Shown in pieces: positions 33,527 to 42,643 of a DNA stretch of 64,000 nt (the first letter of the stretch is position 1; each line of letters opens with the position of its first letter). The notes under the pieces are model-generated. The model saw only the letters and a program-made list of their open reading frames with translations. It searched no databases and had not been told where the DNA came from. This stretch comes from Micromonospora cathayae (GTDB lineage: Bacteria > Actinomycetota > Actinomycetes > Mycobacteriales > Micromonosporaceae): NCBI RefSeq assembly GCF_028993575.1, contig NZ_CP118615.1, forward strand, positions 1,240,001 through 1,304,000, in the 5' to 3' direction. A program made the translations under genes and the position numbers.

Positions 33527-34774
33527 GTGTTGGCGGTCCTGGGCTTCGTGTCCACCCTGGCGCTGATCACCGGGCTGATCCATTTCTACCTGTGGAAGCG
33601 GCTCGTCCGGGACACCACCTCCCGGGGCCGTTGGCGGCGGATCGGCACGATCAGCGTGCTGGTGCTCGCCCTGCTCGTTCCGGTGACCATGGTCGGCACC
33701 CAGAACGGCTACTACTGGCTGGCCTGGCCGGGCTACCTGTGGCTGGCGGTGATGTTCTACCTGCTGGTCGTCCTGGTCGTCCTGGAGGTGCCGATGCTGG
33801 TGACCCGGCTGGTGCTGCGCCGCCGGGTCGCCGCCGCCGAACCGACCGCCGCCGCGCCGGAGCCGGCCCTGGTGGGGGCCGGCGGCACCGCCGACCCGCC
33901 ACCCGCCGAGGAGGCCGGGCCGCCCGACCACGACCCGGCCCGCCGGCTGCTGCTGGCCCGCAGCGCCGCCATCTTCGCCGGGCTCACCGCCACCGGCCTG
34001 ACCGGGTACGGCATCCGCACCGCCCTCGGCCCGCCGCAGCTCGACCGGGTGCAGATCCCGCTCGCCAAGCTTCCCCGCAGCATGGACGGCCTGCGGATCG
34101 CCACCGTCTCCGACATCCACCTCGGCCCGCTGCGCGGCCGGGCGCACACCGAACGGATCGTGGCCGCCATCAACCGGCTCGACGCCGACCTGGTCGCGGT
34201 GGTCGGTGACCTGGTCGACGGCAGTGTCGCCGAGCTGGGCGGGGCCGCCGCGCCGCTGCGGGACCTGCGCGCCCGGTACGGCAGCTTCTTCGTCACCGGC
34301 AACCACGAGTACTACTCGGGGGTGGAGGAGTGGGTCCAGGAGGTGGACCGGCTCGGGCTGCAGGTGCTCCAGAACGAGCGGCTGGAGATCGCCGCCCGGG
34401 GTGGGGTCCTGGACCTGGCCGGGGTGAACGACCCGGCCGGTGAGGGCGGTACCGGCCTGGCCGCCGGCCCGGACTACGCGGCGGCGCTCGGTGACCGGGA
34501 CCCCGCCCGCCCGGTGGTGCTGCTGGCCCACCAGCCGGTGGCCGCGGTGGAGGCGGCGAAGTTCGGAGTGGACCTGCAACTGTCCGGGCACACCCACGGC
34601 GGTCAGATCGTGCCGTTCAACCTGGCCGTCCGGCTCCAGCAGCCGGTGGTCTCCGGGCTCGGCGAGGTGGACGGCACCAAGGTGTACGTCACCAACGGGG
34701 CGGGTTTCTGGGGCCCGCCGGTACGCGTCGGCGCGGAGCCGCAGATCACCCTGGTGGAGCTCCGTTCGGCGTGA
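33527..34774 (+). CDS. Membrane-anchored metallophosphoesterase
   Basis: A 415-residue protein with N-terminal membrane helices (about 1-22, 38-55 and 64-85), another helix-like stretch near 150 (LLLARSAAIFAGLTATGLTG), and a calcineurin-type phosphoesterase domain. Its metal motifs are TVSDIHLGPLRG, VVGDLVDG, TGNHEYY and LSGHTHGGQI. This is the YkuE-like layout, in which lipid or envelope phosphates are likely substrates. GGGAGG precedes the GTG at 33527, and it follows moaD by 12 bases. Confidence 0.88.
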   Translation: MLAVLGFVSTLALITGLIHFYLWKRLVRDTTSRGRWRRIGTISVLVLALLVPVTMVGTQNGYYWLAWPGYLWLAVMFYLLVVLVVLEVPMLVTRLVLRRRVAAAEPTAAAPEPALVGAGGTADPPPAEEAGPPDHDPARRLLLARSAAIFAGLTATGLTGYGIRTALGPPQLDRVQIPLAKLPRSMDGLRIATVSDIHLGPLRGRAHTERIVAAINRLDADLVAVVGDLVDGSVAELGGAAAPLRDLRARYGSFFVTGNHEYYSGVEEWVQEVDRLGLQVLQNERLEIAARGGVLDLAGVNDPAGEGGTGLAAGPDYAAALGDRDPARPVVLLAHQPVAAVEAAKFGVDLQLSGHTHGGQIVPFNLAVRLQQPVVSGLGEVDGTKVYVTNGAGFWGPPVRVGAEPQITLVELRSA

Positions 34775-34878
34775 CCCGACCGCCAGGTCGCGGCGCGGCA
34801 CACCGGGTTCCACATAGCGCAGCTCACGATCGCGCGTGGCGGCGGGCGAGGGCTGGACCGGGCGTGACAGGATGCGGC

Positions 34879-37800
34879 GTGCCTCCGTTCAGCGCCGTAC
34901 CCCCCTCCGGCGGCCCCTCGCCGTTCGTCGCGGACCTGCACATCCACTCGAAGTACTCGCGGGCGTGCAGCCGTGACCTGACCCTGCCGAACCTCGGGTG
35001 GTGGGCCCGGCGCAAGGGCATCGGCGTGCTCGGCACCGGCGACTTCACCCACCCCGCGTGGTACGACCATCTGCGGGAAACCCTGCACCCGGCCGAGCCC
35101 GGCCTGTACCGGCTCAGCCCGGAGGCGGAACGGGACATCGCCCGCCGGCTGCCGCCCCGGCTGGCCGACGCGGCCGAGGCGGACCCGGTCCGGTACCTGC
35201 TCAGCGTGGAGATCTCCACCATCTACAAGCGGGACGACCGGACCCGCAAGGTGCACCACCTGATCTACCTGCCGGACCTGGACGCGGTACAGCGGTTCAA
35301 CACCACGCTGGGACGGATCGGCAACATCGCCTCGGACGGTCGGCCGATCCTCGGGCTGGACTCCCGGGACCTGCTGGAGATCACCCTGGAGGCGAGCCCG
35401 GACGGGTACCTCGTCCCGGCGCACATCTGGACGCCGTGGTTCTCCGCGCTGGGTTCCAAGTCCGGATTCGACGCGATCGCCGACTGCTACGCCGACCTGG
35501 CCGACCACATCTTCGCCGTGGAGACCGGTCTCTCCTCCGACCCGGAGATGAACTGGCGGGTGGGCAGCCTCGACCGGTACCAACTGGTGTCCAACTCGGA
35601 CGCCCACTCGCCGCCGGCGCTGGCCCGGGAGGCGACGGTCTTCGCCACCGGCCGGGACTACTTCGCCATCCGGGAGGCCCTGCGCACCGGGGACGGCCTG
35701 GCCGGCACGATCGAGTTCTTCCCGGAGGAGGGGAAGTACCACGCGGACGGGCACCGGCTCTGCGGGGTGAACTGGTCGCCCGAGCGGACCCGGGCGGCCG
35801 GCGGTCGTTGCCCGGAGTGCGGCAAACCGCTCACCGTCGGGGTACTCAGCCGGGTCGAGGAGCTGGCCGACCGCCCGGAGGGGTACCGGCCGTCGCGGGC
35901 CCGGGACGTCACCCATCTGGTACCGCTCGCCGAGATCCTCGGTGAGATCAACAAGGTCGGCCCGAAGTCGAAGAAGGTGGCGGGGAAGCTCAACGAGCTG
36001 GTCGCCGCGCTCGGCCCGGAGCTGGAGATCCTCACCAGCACCCCGCTGGACGAGGTGCGGAAGGCCGGCGGGGAACTGCTCGCCGAGGGCCTCGGCCGGC
36101 TGCGGCGGGGTGACGTCCGCCGGGTGCCCGGCTTCGACGGCGAGTACGGCGTGATCACCCTCTTCGACCCGGCCGAGCTGGGCGGTGGCGGCGACCCGGC
36201 GGCGCAGGAGACGCTGTTCGACGTACCGGTGCCGCAGCAGCGGGCGACGAAGAAGGAGCCGGCGGCGAAACCGAAGACCCCGACGGCGGCCGAACCGAAG
36301 CGACGGCCGGCGCGCGAGACGCCGCCGCCCGCCCCGCCGATCGCGCCCGTGCCCTCCCCGCACGAGCCGTTCGAGCCGATGCTCGCCGGCATGGAGGAGG
36401 TCGGCACCGGCCTGCTGGACCGGCTGGACGCGATGCAGCGGGTGGCCGCGTCCGCGCCGGGCGGCCCGCTGCTGATCGTGGCCGGGCCGGGCACCGGCAA
36501 GACCCGGACGTTGACCCACCGGATCGCCTACCTCTGCGCCGAGCTGAACGTCTTCCCGGAGACCTGCCTGGCGATCACCTTCACCCGGCGGGCCGCCGAG
36601 GAGCTGCGGCACCGCCTCGACGGGCTGCTCGGGCCGGTCGCCGAGGACGTCACCGTCGGCACGTTCCACTCGCTCGGGCTGACCATCCTGCGGGAGAACG
36701 CCGGGGCGGCGGGCCTGCCGGCGGACTTCCGGATCGCCGACGACACCGACCGGAGCGCGGCCCGCGCCGAGGCCGGCGACGACCAGACCCGGTACGTCGC
36801 CCTGCTGCGCAAGCAGCAGCTGGTGGACCTGGACGAGCTGCTCACCCTGCCGGTGGAGCTGCTGCGCGGCGACCGGAAGCTGGTCGAACGGTACCGGGAA
36901 CGCTGGCGGTGGATCTTCGTCGACGAGTACCAGGACGTCGACGCGGTCCAGTACGAGCTGCTGCGGCTGCTCAGCCCGGCGGACGGCAACCTCTGCGCGA
37001 TCGGTGACCCGGACCAGGCGATCTACTCGTTCCGGGGCGCGGACGTCGGCTACTTCCTGCGTTTCTCCGAGGACTTCACCGACGCCCGACTGGTCCGGCT
37101 GAACCGCAACTACCGGTCGTCCGCGCCGATCCTGGCCGCCGCGGTGCAGGCCATCGCGCCCTCGTCGCTGGTCCGGGGCCGCCGGCTGGACCCGGCCCGG
37201 CTCGACCCGGAGGCCCCGCTGGTCGGCCGGTACCCGGCGGTCTCCGTCGCCGACGAGGCTGACTTCGTGGTACGCACCGTCGACGAGCTGGTCGGCGGGC
37301 TGTCGCACCGGTCGTTGGACTCCGGCCGGATCGACGGGCGCAGCACCGCGCTCTCCTTCTCCGACATCGCGGTGCTGTACCGCACCGACGCCCAGGCCGC
37401 CCCGATCCTGGACGCGCTGGCCCGGGCGAACGTGCCGGTGCAGAAGCGCTCGCACGACCGGCTGCGGGACCGGCCGGGTGTGGCGGCCATCGCCCGGGAG
37501 CTGCGGCACGCCGACGGGCTCAGCGGCGGCCTGCCGGCCCGGGTACGCCTGGTCGGGCAGCTGCTCGCCGAGCGGTACGCCGCGCCCACCCTGGACGCCG
37601 CCGGTTCGGTACGCCCCGAGGACGTGCGGGCGGCGGTCGACCTGCTCACCCCGTTGGCCCGGCGCTGCGGCGACGACCTGCCGGCGTTCCTGTCCCAGCT
37701 CGCCACCGGGGCGGAGGTGGACGCGCTCGACCCGCGTGCCGAGGCGGTCACCCTGCTCACCCTGCACGCCGCCAAGGGGCTGGAGTTCCCGGTGGTCTTC

Positions 37801-38076
37801 CTGGTCGGCTGCGAGGACGGGCTGCTGCCGCTGCGCTGGCCCGGTTCGACGCCCAGTGACGACGACATCGCCGAGGAGCGGCGGCTGTTCTTCGTCGGGC
37901 TGACCCGCGCCCAGGACCGGCTGTACGTCAGTCACGCCGCCCGGCGTACCCGGCACGGCACGGAACGCGACGTCCGGCCCACCCCGTTCCTCGACGTGAT
38001 CGACCCCGGCCTGTTCGAACGGCTCGGCGGTCAGGAGCCGCCCCGCCCGAGGAACCGGCAACTGCGACTGATGTGA
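34879..38076 (+). CDS. Endonuclease Q (PHP) - UvrD/Rep helicase fusion
   Basis: A 1065-residue two-enzyme protein. Residues 15-270 form a PHP nuclease domain (VADLHIHSKYSRACS, GVLGTGDFTHPAWYDHL, LVSNSDAHSP). A zinc site with Cys295, Cys311 and Cys314 follows in HRLCGVNWSPE...RCPECGKPLTVGVLSRVEEL, then a helical tail as in endonuclease Q. After a Lys/Pro-rich linker (about 450-500) comes an SF1 helicase: Walker A AGPGTGKT at 535-542, DEYQD with Glu683, QAIYSFRGAD, LNRNYRS, LTLHAAKGLEF and VGLTRAQDRLYVS. EndoQ nicks 5' of deaminated bases; fused unwinding could open the nick for repair. The GTG start has CAGGAT five bases upstream. Confidence 0.85.
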   Translation: MPPFSAVPPSGGPSPFVADLHIHSKYSRACSRDLTLPNLGWWARRKGIGVLGTGDFTHPAWYDHLRETLHPAEPGLYRLSPEAERDIARRLPPRLADAAEADPVRYLLSVEISTIYKRDDRTRKVHHLIYLPDLDAVQRFNTTLGRIGNIASDGRPILGLDSRDLLEITLEASPDGYLVPAHIWTPWFSALGSKSGFDAIADCYADLADHIFAVETGLSSDPEMNWRVGSLDRYQLVSNSDAHSPPALAREATVFATGRDYFAIREALRTGDGLAGTIEFFPEEGKYHADGHRLCGVNWSPERTRAAGGRCPECGKPLTVGVLSRVEELADRPEGYRPSRARDVTHLVPLAEILGEINKVGPKSKKVAGKLNELVAALGPELEILTSTPLDEVRKAGGELLAEGLGRLRRGDVRRVPGFDGEYGVITLFDPAELGGGGDPAAQETLFDVPVPQQRATKKEPAAKPKTPTAAEPKRRPARETPPPAPPIAPVPSPHEPFEPMLAGMEEVGTGLLDRLDAMQRVAASAPGGPLLIVAGPGTGKTRTLTHRIAYLCAELNVFPETCLAITFTRRAAEELRHRLDGLLGPVAEDVTVGTFHSLGLTILRENAGAAGLPADFRIADDTDRSAARAEAGDDQTRYVALLRKQQLVDLDELLTLPVELLRGDRKLVERYRERWRWIFVDEYQDVDAVQYELLRLLSPADGNLCAIGDPDQAIYSFRGADVGYFLRFSEDFTDARLVRLNRNYRSSAPILAAAVQAIAPSSLVRGRRLDPARLDPEAPLVGRYPAVSVADEADFVVRTVDELVGGLSHRSLDSGRIDGRSTALSFSDIAVLYRTDAQAAPILDALARANVPVQKRSHDRLRDRPGVAAIARELRHADGLSGGLPARVRLVGQLLAERYAAPTLDAAGSVRPEDVRAAVDLLTPLARRCGDDLPAFLSQLATGAEVDALDPRAEAVTLLTLHAAKGLEFPVVFLVGCEDGLLPLRWPGSTPSDDDIAEERRLFFVGLTRAQDRLYVSHAARRTRHGTERDVRPTPFLDVIDPGLFERLGGQEPPRPRNRQLRLM

Positions 38077-38241
38077 GGCCCCGGCCCGCGCCGACGGGGT
38101 GCCGCCTCGTCCTGACACCCGCTGCGGACCGCCGACCTGCTCACGGTTGGTGAGCTGATCGGTCGTTCACGCTACGGTGACCACGGCGTCGGCGTCCGCC
38201 TTGGTGGCCGGCCTCTCACCACTCGTGCGCAGGAGGCGAGC

Positions 38242-39285
38242 ATGGCGAACTACGGACCACCGGGTGCGAACCGTCCGGAGCCGTGGCCCGCACGACGGCC
38301 GGAGGAGGAGACGTACGGGCAGCCGGACGCCCCGCGCGGCCGGGACCGCTGGGACGAGCCGACCGGCGACTTCTCCGCCACGGGTCCGGGTCAACCGGTG
38401 CCACCGGGTCCCTGGCCGCAGTCGGAGCCGTGGTCACAGTCGGCACCGTCGTCGCAGTCGGAGCCGTGGTCGCAGCAGGTGCCGTCGTCGCAGCAGGTGC
38501 GGTCGTCGCAGTCGGAGCCGTGGTCGCAGTCGGAGCCGTGGTCGCCACCGGAGCGCCAGCCGGAGTCGTGGCCGCCGCCCGGGCACCAGCCCGAGTGGCC
38601 CCGGCACCAGCAGCCCACGTACCGGCAGGACGGCCCGTACCGGCCGGACGAGGCTCACCAGCCGGACGACCCGTACCGGTCGGGCGGGACCTACCGGCCG
38701 GACGAGGCGTACCGGCGGGACGGGCGGCTGCCCTCCGGCGGTCACGGCGGATACCCGGAGGGCTTGCCGGCGTACCTGAGCAGTGGCCGGCAGGAGGCCG
38801 ACCCGCCACCGCCGACCGGGCGGCGGCGCGGCCGGGGCCGGATGGTGGCGGTGCTCGGGGTGCTGGCCGTGCTGGTGCTCGGTGGTGGTGCGGCCCTGTT
38901 CTACCTGGCCGGTTCGGACGGGACGGAACCGGTCGACGCCCTACCGTCGGTGACGGCGGCACCGAGCGACACGCCTCCCGCGCAGCCCGACGTGCCGGCG
39001 GGCGTCTCACCGAGCGCCCTCGCGCCCGAGTCGTCGGCCGACCCCCGGTTCGCGAAGGTGGGGCAGTGCGTCCGCAACGACGCGCCGGCCGGTGCCCGGC
39101 CCAAGCTGCTGATCACCGGGTGCGCGCCGAAGACGTACGAGGTGCTGCGGCGGTTCGACGGGGCCACCAGCGGCGAGAAGGACGCCGAGGCGAAGTGCGC
39201 CCGGGTCGAGGAGTACACCGACTGGTACTTCTACAACAGCGAACTGGACACCCTCGACTTCGTCCTCTGTCTGAAGCTGCGTTGA
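38242..39285 (+). CDS. LppU/SCO3897-like membrane protein 1
   Basis: A 347-residue protein with a disordered cytoplasmic N-terminus (about 1-195) rich in Pro, Gln, Ser and Trp, one membrane helix (MVAVLGVLAVLVLGGGAALFYL) and an extracellular domain. That domain has VGQCVRNDAPAGARPKLLITGCAPKTYEVLRRFDG and ends DFVLCLKLR, with four cysteines, matching the LppU/SCO3897-like family. AGGAGG precedes the ATG. SQSEPWSQ-type repeats occupy about residues 60-103. A paralogue starts two bases after the stop. Confidence 0.75.
   Translation: MANYGPPGANRPEPWPARRPEEETYGQPDAPRGRDRWDEPTGDFSATGPGQPVPPGPWPQSEPWSQSAPSSQSEPWSQQVPSSQQVRSSQSEPWSQSEPWSPPERQPESWPPPGHQPEWPRHQQPTYRQDGPYRPDEAHQPDDPYRSGGTYRPDEAYRRDGRLPSGGHGGYPEGLPAYLSSGRQEADPPPPTGRRRGRGRMVAVLGVLAVLVLGGGAALFYLAGSDGTEPVDALPSVTAAPSDTPPAQPDVPAGVSPSALAPESSADPRFAKVGQCVRNDAPAGARPKLLITGCAPKTYEVLRRFDGATSGEKDAEAKCARVEEYTDWYFYNSELDTLDFVLCLKLR
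38415..38549 (+). repeat. In-frame 18-bp repeats in LppU-like gene 1
   Basis: Units around CAGTCGGAGCCGTGGTCG repeat in frame, encoding SQSEPW-type hexapeptides interrupted by SSQQV variants. The multiple-of-three length keeps the frame while copy number can vary. Confidence 0.7.
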
Positions 39286-39287
39286 CC

Positions 39288-39767
39288 GTGCCGCCCGGTC
39301 CCGGTCGTCCCGGGTCCCCGTACGGGTTCCCGCCGCCACCGGGACGAGCCGGCGGGCGCCGGAAGGTCACGTCGATCGTCACCCTGGTGGTGGTCCTGCT
39401 CTTCTGTCCGTGCCTCGGGCTGGCCGGCTGGGCGCTGCTCTGGGCCACCGACCGGGCGGACGACCTCGGCCCGGTACCGGTCACCCCGGCCGGGCCGCCG
39501 TCCGCCTCGCCCACTCCCGCGCCCCGGCTCACCATGGACGACTTCGCGGTGGGCGACTGCGTGGTGAACGACGGCACGGGCCAGGAGCCGGACCTGCGTA
39601 CCGTGCCCTGTGGCCCGGACACGCAGCAGATCGTGCTGCGCATCCCGGGGGTCGCCGACGGGGCTCTCTGCGGGACCAGGGCACCCCGGGCCACCGCGAC
39701 CTACGTCAACGACGCCCCGGTGGACGTCTTCGACTTCGTACTGTGTCTCCGGCGGTACTCCCGCTGA
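39288..39767 (+). CDS. LppU/SCO3897-like membrane protein 2
   Basis: A 159-residue shorter paralogue: a Pro/Gly-rich start, a membrane helix (VTSIVTLVVVLLFCPCLGLAGWALLWA) and an extracellular domain with FAVGDCVVNDGTGQEPDLRTVPCGPD and a terminal DVFDFVLCLRRYSR matching DTLDFVLCLKLR of the first copy. The GTG at 39288 is two bases after the previous stop; a TTG at 39282 would overlap it. The pair is probably one transcription unit and a product of duplication. Confidence 0.7.
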   Translation: MPPGPGRPGSPYGFPPPPGRAGGRRKVTSIVTLVVVLLFCPCLGLAGWALLWATDRADDLGPVPVTPAGPPSASPTPAPRLTMDDFAVGDCVVNDGTGQEPDLRTVPCGPDTQQIVLRIPGVADGALCGTRAPRATATYVNDAPVDVFDFVLCLRRYSR

Positions 39768-39804
39768 CGGGTCCGACCGGCTGGCCGACGGGGTCGCTCG
39801 CCCG

Positions 39805-39910
39805 CTAGGCCGGTCTAGGGCGGTCTGCGATGGACGCTAGACAGCGCTAGATTTCCCTCGACGAGACACGCCGATCGCCTCCTCTATCCACCTCTAGCTG
39901 GGACGCTAGA
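39805..39910. promoter_or_regulatory. Cluster of six CTAG motifs upstream of the AAA ATPase
   Basis: CTAG occurs at 39805, 39815, 39837, 39847, 39894 and 39906, mostly as GCTAGA or its complement TCTAGC, with GGACGCTAGA repeated exactly at 39832-39841 and 39901-39910. Spacings of 10, 22, 10, 47 and 12 bases are close to helical turns. CTAG is normally rare in such DNA, so this looks like a multi-site operator. Confidence 0.55.
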
Positions 39911-39918
39911 CGGCCCGA

Positions 39919-39924
39919 TACGGT
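39919..39924 (+). promoter_or_regulatory. -10 box TACGGT of the AAA ATPase gene
   Basis: TACGGT lies seven bases before the GTG at 39932 and just after the last CTAG motif, so the CTAG cluster covers the region where a -35 contact and activators or repressors would sit. Confidence 0.5.
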
Positions 39925-39931
39925 GCGAGAC

Positions 39932-41179
39932 GTGGATCCGGTCCGCAACCCGTACGCCCCGGGAGCGGGGCAACGTCCCCCCGAACTCGCCGGGCGGGGG
40001 CGGGAGCTCGACGTGTTCGACGTCGTACTGGAACGGATCGCCCGGGGACGCCCGGAACGCAGCCTGATGCTCACCGGGTTGCGTGGCGTCGGCAAGACCG
40101 TACTGCTCAACACGCTGCGGTCCCAGGCCATCGGCCGGCTCTGGGGCACCGGCAAGATCGAGGCCCGGCCGGACCAGTCGTTGCGGCGTCCGGTGGCGGC
40201 GGCCCTGCACATGGCGGTCCGTGAGCTGGCTCCCCGGCACCGGGCCCCGGACCGGATCGACGCGTTCCTCGGGGTCCTCCGGGCGTTCGCCCAGCGTGGT
40301 GCGCCCGCCGCCACCGGCCGCCGGGGTGCCGCCGCCCCCCGCCTGCGGGACCGCTGGCAGCCGGGCATCGACGTGCCGGCGAGCAGCGGCCGGGCCGACT
40401 CCGGTGACATCGAGATCGACCTGGTGGAACTCCTCACCGACGCGGCGAACGTGGCCGCCGACGTGGGCACCGGCGTCGCGGTCTTCATCGACGAGATGCA
40501 GGATCTCGGGCCGGAGGACGTCTCCGCGCTCTGTGCCGCCTGCCACGAGCTGTCCCAGTCGGGGGCACCGCTGATCGTGGTGGGCGCCGGGCTGCCGCAC
40601 CTGCCGGCGGTGCTCAGCGCGGCCAAGTCGTACTCCGAGCGCCTCTACCGCTACCAGCGCATCGACCGGTTGGACCGGATCGCCGCCGACCAGGCGCTCT
40701 GCGCGCCGGCCGCGCGGGAGGGCGTCGAGTACGAGCCGAAGGCGCTCGACCTGCTGTACGAGTCGTCCGGTGGCTATCCGTACTTCGTCCAGGCGTACGG
40801 GAAGGCCACCTGGGACCATGCGCCCCGCTCGCCGATCACCGCCGCCGACGTACGGGTGGCCGCCCCGGAGGCCGAGGCCGAACTGGCGGTCGGCTTCTTC
40901 GGTTCGCGGTTCGAGCGGGCCACCCCGGCCGAGCGGGAGTACATGCGGGCGATGGCGACGCTGTCCCGGGTGGACGGCGACCCCGGCGAGGCCCGCGACG
41001 ACATGGACGCGGCGGTGCCGACCGCCGAGATCGCCCGGTCCCTGGACCGCAAGCCGGCCAGCCTCTCGCCGGCCAGGGACGCACTGATCAAGAAGGGGCT
41101 GATCTACTCGGGCGAGCGCGGCACGGTCGCCTTCACCGTCCCCCACTTCGGCCGGTACCTGCGTACCCAGCCGGGCTGA
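39932..41179 (+). CDS. AAA-type ATP-binding protein
   Basis: A 415-residue ATPase starting VDPVRNPYAPGAGQRPPELAGRGREL, a start seen in a common actinobacterial ATP-binding family. Walker A GLRGVGKT is at residues 49-56 and Walker B is VAVFIDEMQDLGPED. A C-terminal winged-helix-like region (EIARSLDRKPASLSPARDALIKKGLIY) suggests an ORC/Cdc6-like or STAND-related layout with DNA-binding potential. The GTG at 39932 is preferred over the one at 39923 because of the TACGGT box. Role unknown; upstream control is unusual. Confidence 0.8.
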   Translation: MDPVRNPYAPGAGQRPPELAGRGRELDVFDVVLERIARGRPERSLMLTGLRGVGKTVLLNTLRSQAIGRLWGTGKIEARPDQSLRRPVAAALHMAVRELAPRHRAPDRIDAFLGVLRAFAQRGAPAATGRRGAAAPRLRDRWQPGIDVPASSGRADSGDIEIDLVELLTDAANVAADVGTGVAVFIDEMQDLGPEDVSALCAACHELSQSGAPLIVVGAGLPHLPAVLSAAKSYSERLYRYQRIDRLDRIAADQALCAPAAREGVEYEPKALDLLYESSGGYPYFVQAYGKATWDHAPRSPITAADVRVAAPEAEAELAVGFFGSRFERATPAEREYMRAMATLSRVDGDPGEARDDMDAAVPTAEIARSLDRKPASLSPARDALIKKGLIYSGERGTVAFTVPHFGRYLRTQPG

Positions 41180-41305
41180 GCGGCCGGGACGGCAGCAAGC
41201 CCGGACCCGGGCGGCCGGTGAGCCCTCCGGAGCCCGCCGGTCAGACCTGGGGCCCGCCGGCCGGCCCCTGGGCCTGAGCTGGTCAGACCCGGGCCTGAGG
41301 GCTGG
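41180..41305. repeat. Gap with three copies of GGTCAGACCYGGG
   Basis: GGTCAGACC(T/C)GGG occurs at about 41240, 41281 and 41302, the last overlapping the end of the GNAT gene. The gene's 3' end seems to have been duplicated into the gap between convergent genes. No clear terminator stem is visible. Confidence 0.5.
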
Positions 41306-41845
41306 TCAGACCCGGGACCACGGGGGTGGGAAGACCACCTCGCCCCGGGGCACCGGGGCCTCGCCGCTGACCGAGGGCGGCAGTACCAGTGCCTGCCACG
41401 GCTCGCCCAGCCCGGACCAGGGACTGGTCAGCCCGAGCCGGTCCGCCGGCCCGAAGCCGAAGCGGCGGTAGTAGGCGGGGTCGCCGAGCACCACGACCAG
41501 CTGTTCTCCCAGCTCCGTCGCTGCTTCCAGCGCGGCCTGGACGACCGAGGCACCCAGCCCGATCCGCTGCCGGTTCGGTGCCACCGCCACCGGCCCGAGC
41601 GCCAGCGCCGGAAACTGGCCCGGGTTCACCCGGACCCGGCTGAGCAGGGCGTAGCCGGCGATCTCGCCACCGTATTCGGCGACCATGGACAGCTCGGGGA
41701 TCCAGGCGTCGCTGCGACGCAACTCGTCGACCAGCCCCACCTCGGGCGGGACCGGCAGGTCAGGGCGGGCGAAGGCCCCGGCGAGCACCCGGCGGATCGG
41801 TTCGGCGTCGGCGGGTCCCTCGGGGCGCAGCCGCAGCGTGGTCAC
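41306..41845 (-). CDS. GNAT family N-acetyltransferase
   Basis: A 179-residue acetyltransferase: LRLRPEGPADAEPIRRVLAGAF at the start, LALGPVAVAPNRQRIGLGASVVQAALEAA containing the acetyl-CoA-binding motif A (Q/RxxGxG/A as RQRIGLG) and LVVVLGDPAYYRRFGFGPA, the YjbC/YhbS-like ending. The substrate is not known. The GTG start has TAACGT seven bases upstream (41853-41858). Confidence 0.9.
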   Translation of the reverse strand: MTTLRLRPEGPADAEPIRRVLAGAFARPDLPVPPEVGLVDELRRSDAWIPELSMVAEYGGEIAGYALLSRVRVNPGQFPALALGPVAVAPNRQRIGLGASVVQAALEAATELGEQLVVVLGDPAYYRRFGFGPADRLGLTSPWSGLGEPWQALVLPPSVSGEAPVPRGEVVFPPPWSRV

Positions 41846-41991
41846 CCCGGGGACGTTACCCGTCGGGCCGGGTCCATCCGGGACCGGCCAGCGGATCGGC
41901 GTGGCGGGGCGGTCGGCTCCGCCGTGCGGCCATGGTGGGCAGATCGACGGTTGGAGCCATAATTGTGGCCGCGACGGGGTATGACTGACCC

Positions 41992-42537
41992 ATGAGTCCC
42001 GTACGCTCCCTCGCCCGAGTCCTCCTCAGCGGCATCTTCCTGGCCGGCGGGGTCCGACAGCTCCGCAGCCCGGAGCAGTACGTCCAGCGGGCCAAGCCGG
42101 TCACCGACCGGCTCACGCCGCTGCTCGAGCGGGCCGCCCCGACCCTGCCCAGCGACACCGAGACGCTGGTCCGGGTCAACGGCGCGGCGCACCTGGCCGG
42201 CGGGCTGCTGCTCGCCACCGGCCACTTCACCCGTCCGGTGTCCCTGCTGCTGGCCGGCTCGATGGTGCCGACCACCCTGGCCGGGCATCCCTTCTGGACG
42301 CACGACGACCCGGAGACGCGTACCGGCCAGCAGGTGCACTTCATGAAGAACCTCGGGCTGATCGGTGGGCTGCTGCTGGCCGCCGCCGACACCCACGGGC
42401 GCCCCAGCCTCCGCTGGCGGGCCGGGCACCGGATCGGCCACTCCCGACGCTCGGTGCAGCGAGCCGTCCGGACCGCCCGACGGGAGACCCGACTCGCCGT
42501 CCGGTCGGCAGCGGCAGCTCGCCGACTGCCCGGCTGA
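41992..42537 (+). CDS. DoxX family membrane protein
   Basis: A 181-residue protein with VRSLARVLLSGIFLAGGVRQLRSPE at the start, AAHLAGGLLLATGHFTRPVSLLLAGSMVPTTLAGHPFW and MKNLGLIGGLLLAAAD, four helices of the DoxX/DoxD type. Mycobacterial relatives act with SodA and SseA in oxidative stress. The C-terminus is strongly basic (RRSVQRAVRTARRETRLAVRS). A TATGAC box lies a few bases before the ATG. Confidence 0.88.
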   Translation: MSPVRSLARVLLSGIFLAGGVRQLRSPEQYVQRAKPVTDRLTPLLERAAPTLPSDTETLVRVNGAAHLAGGLLLATGHFTRPVSLLLAGSMVPTTLAGHPFWTHDDPETRTGQQVHFMKNLGLIGGLLLAAADTHGRPSLRWRAGHRIGHSRRSVQRAVRTARRETRLAVRSAAAARRLPG

Positions 42538-42643
42538 CGGTCGAACCGACGGTCCAACGACACCCCGCCTGACCTGGCGGAACTTCGCCCCAACCTGGCC
42601 TCACCCCCCGCTAAGGCCGCTAATCACCTGAACCCCCCGCGAG

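Noticed and set aside
34603..38118. An 1171-codon open frame on the minus strand covering the EndoQ-helicase gene
   Set aside because: It is antisense to a protein with complete nuclease and helicase motifs, and its translation has no domain; high GC in third positions opens such frames.
39932..41179. Phage or plasmid replication protein
   Set aside because: The AAA fold and winged-helix-like tail would allow it, but no integrase, partition or phage genes are nearby.
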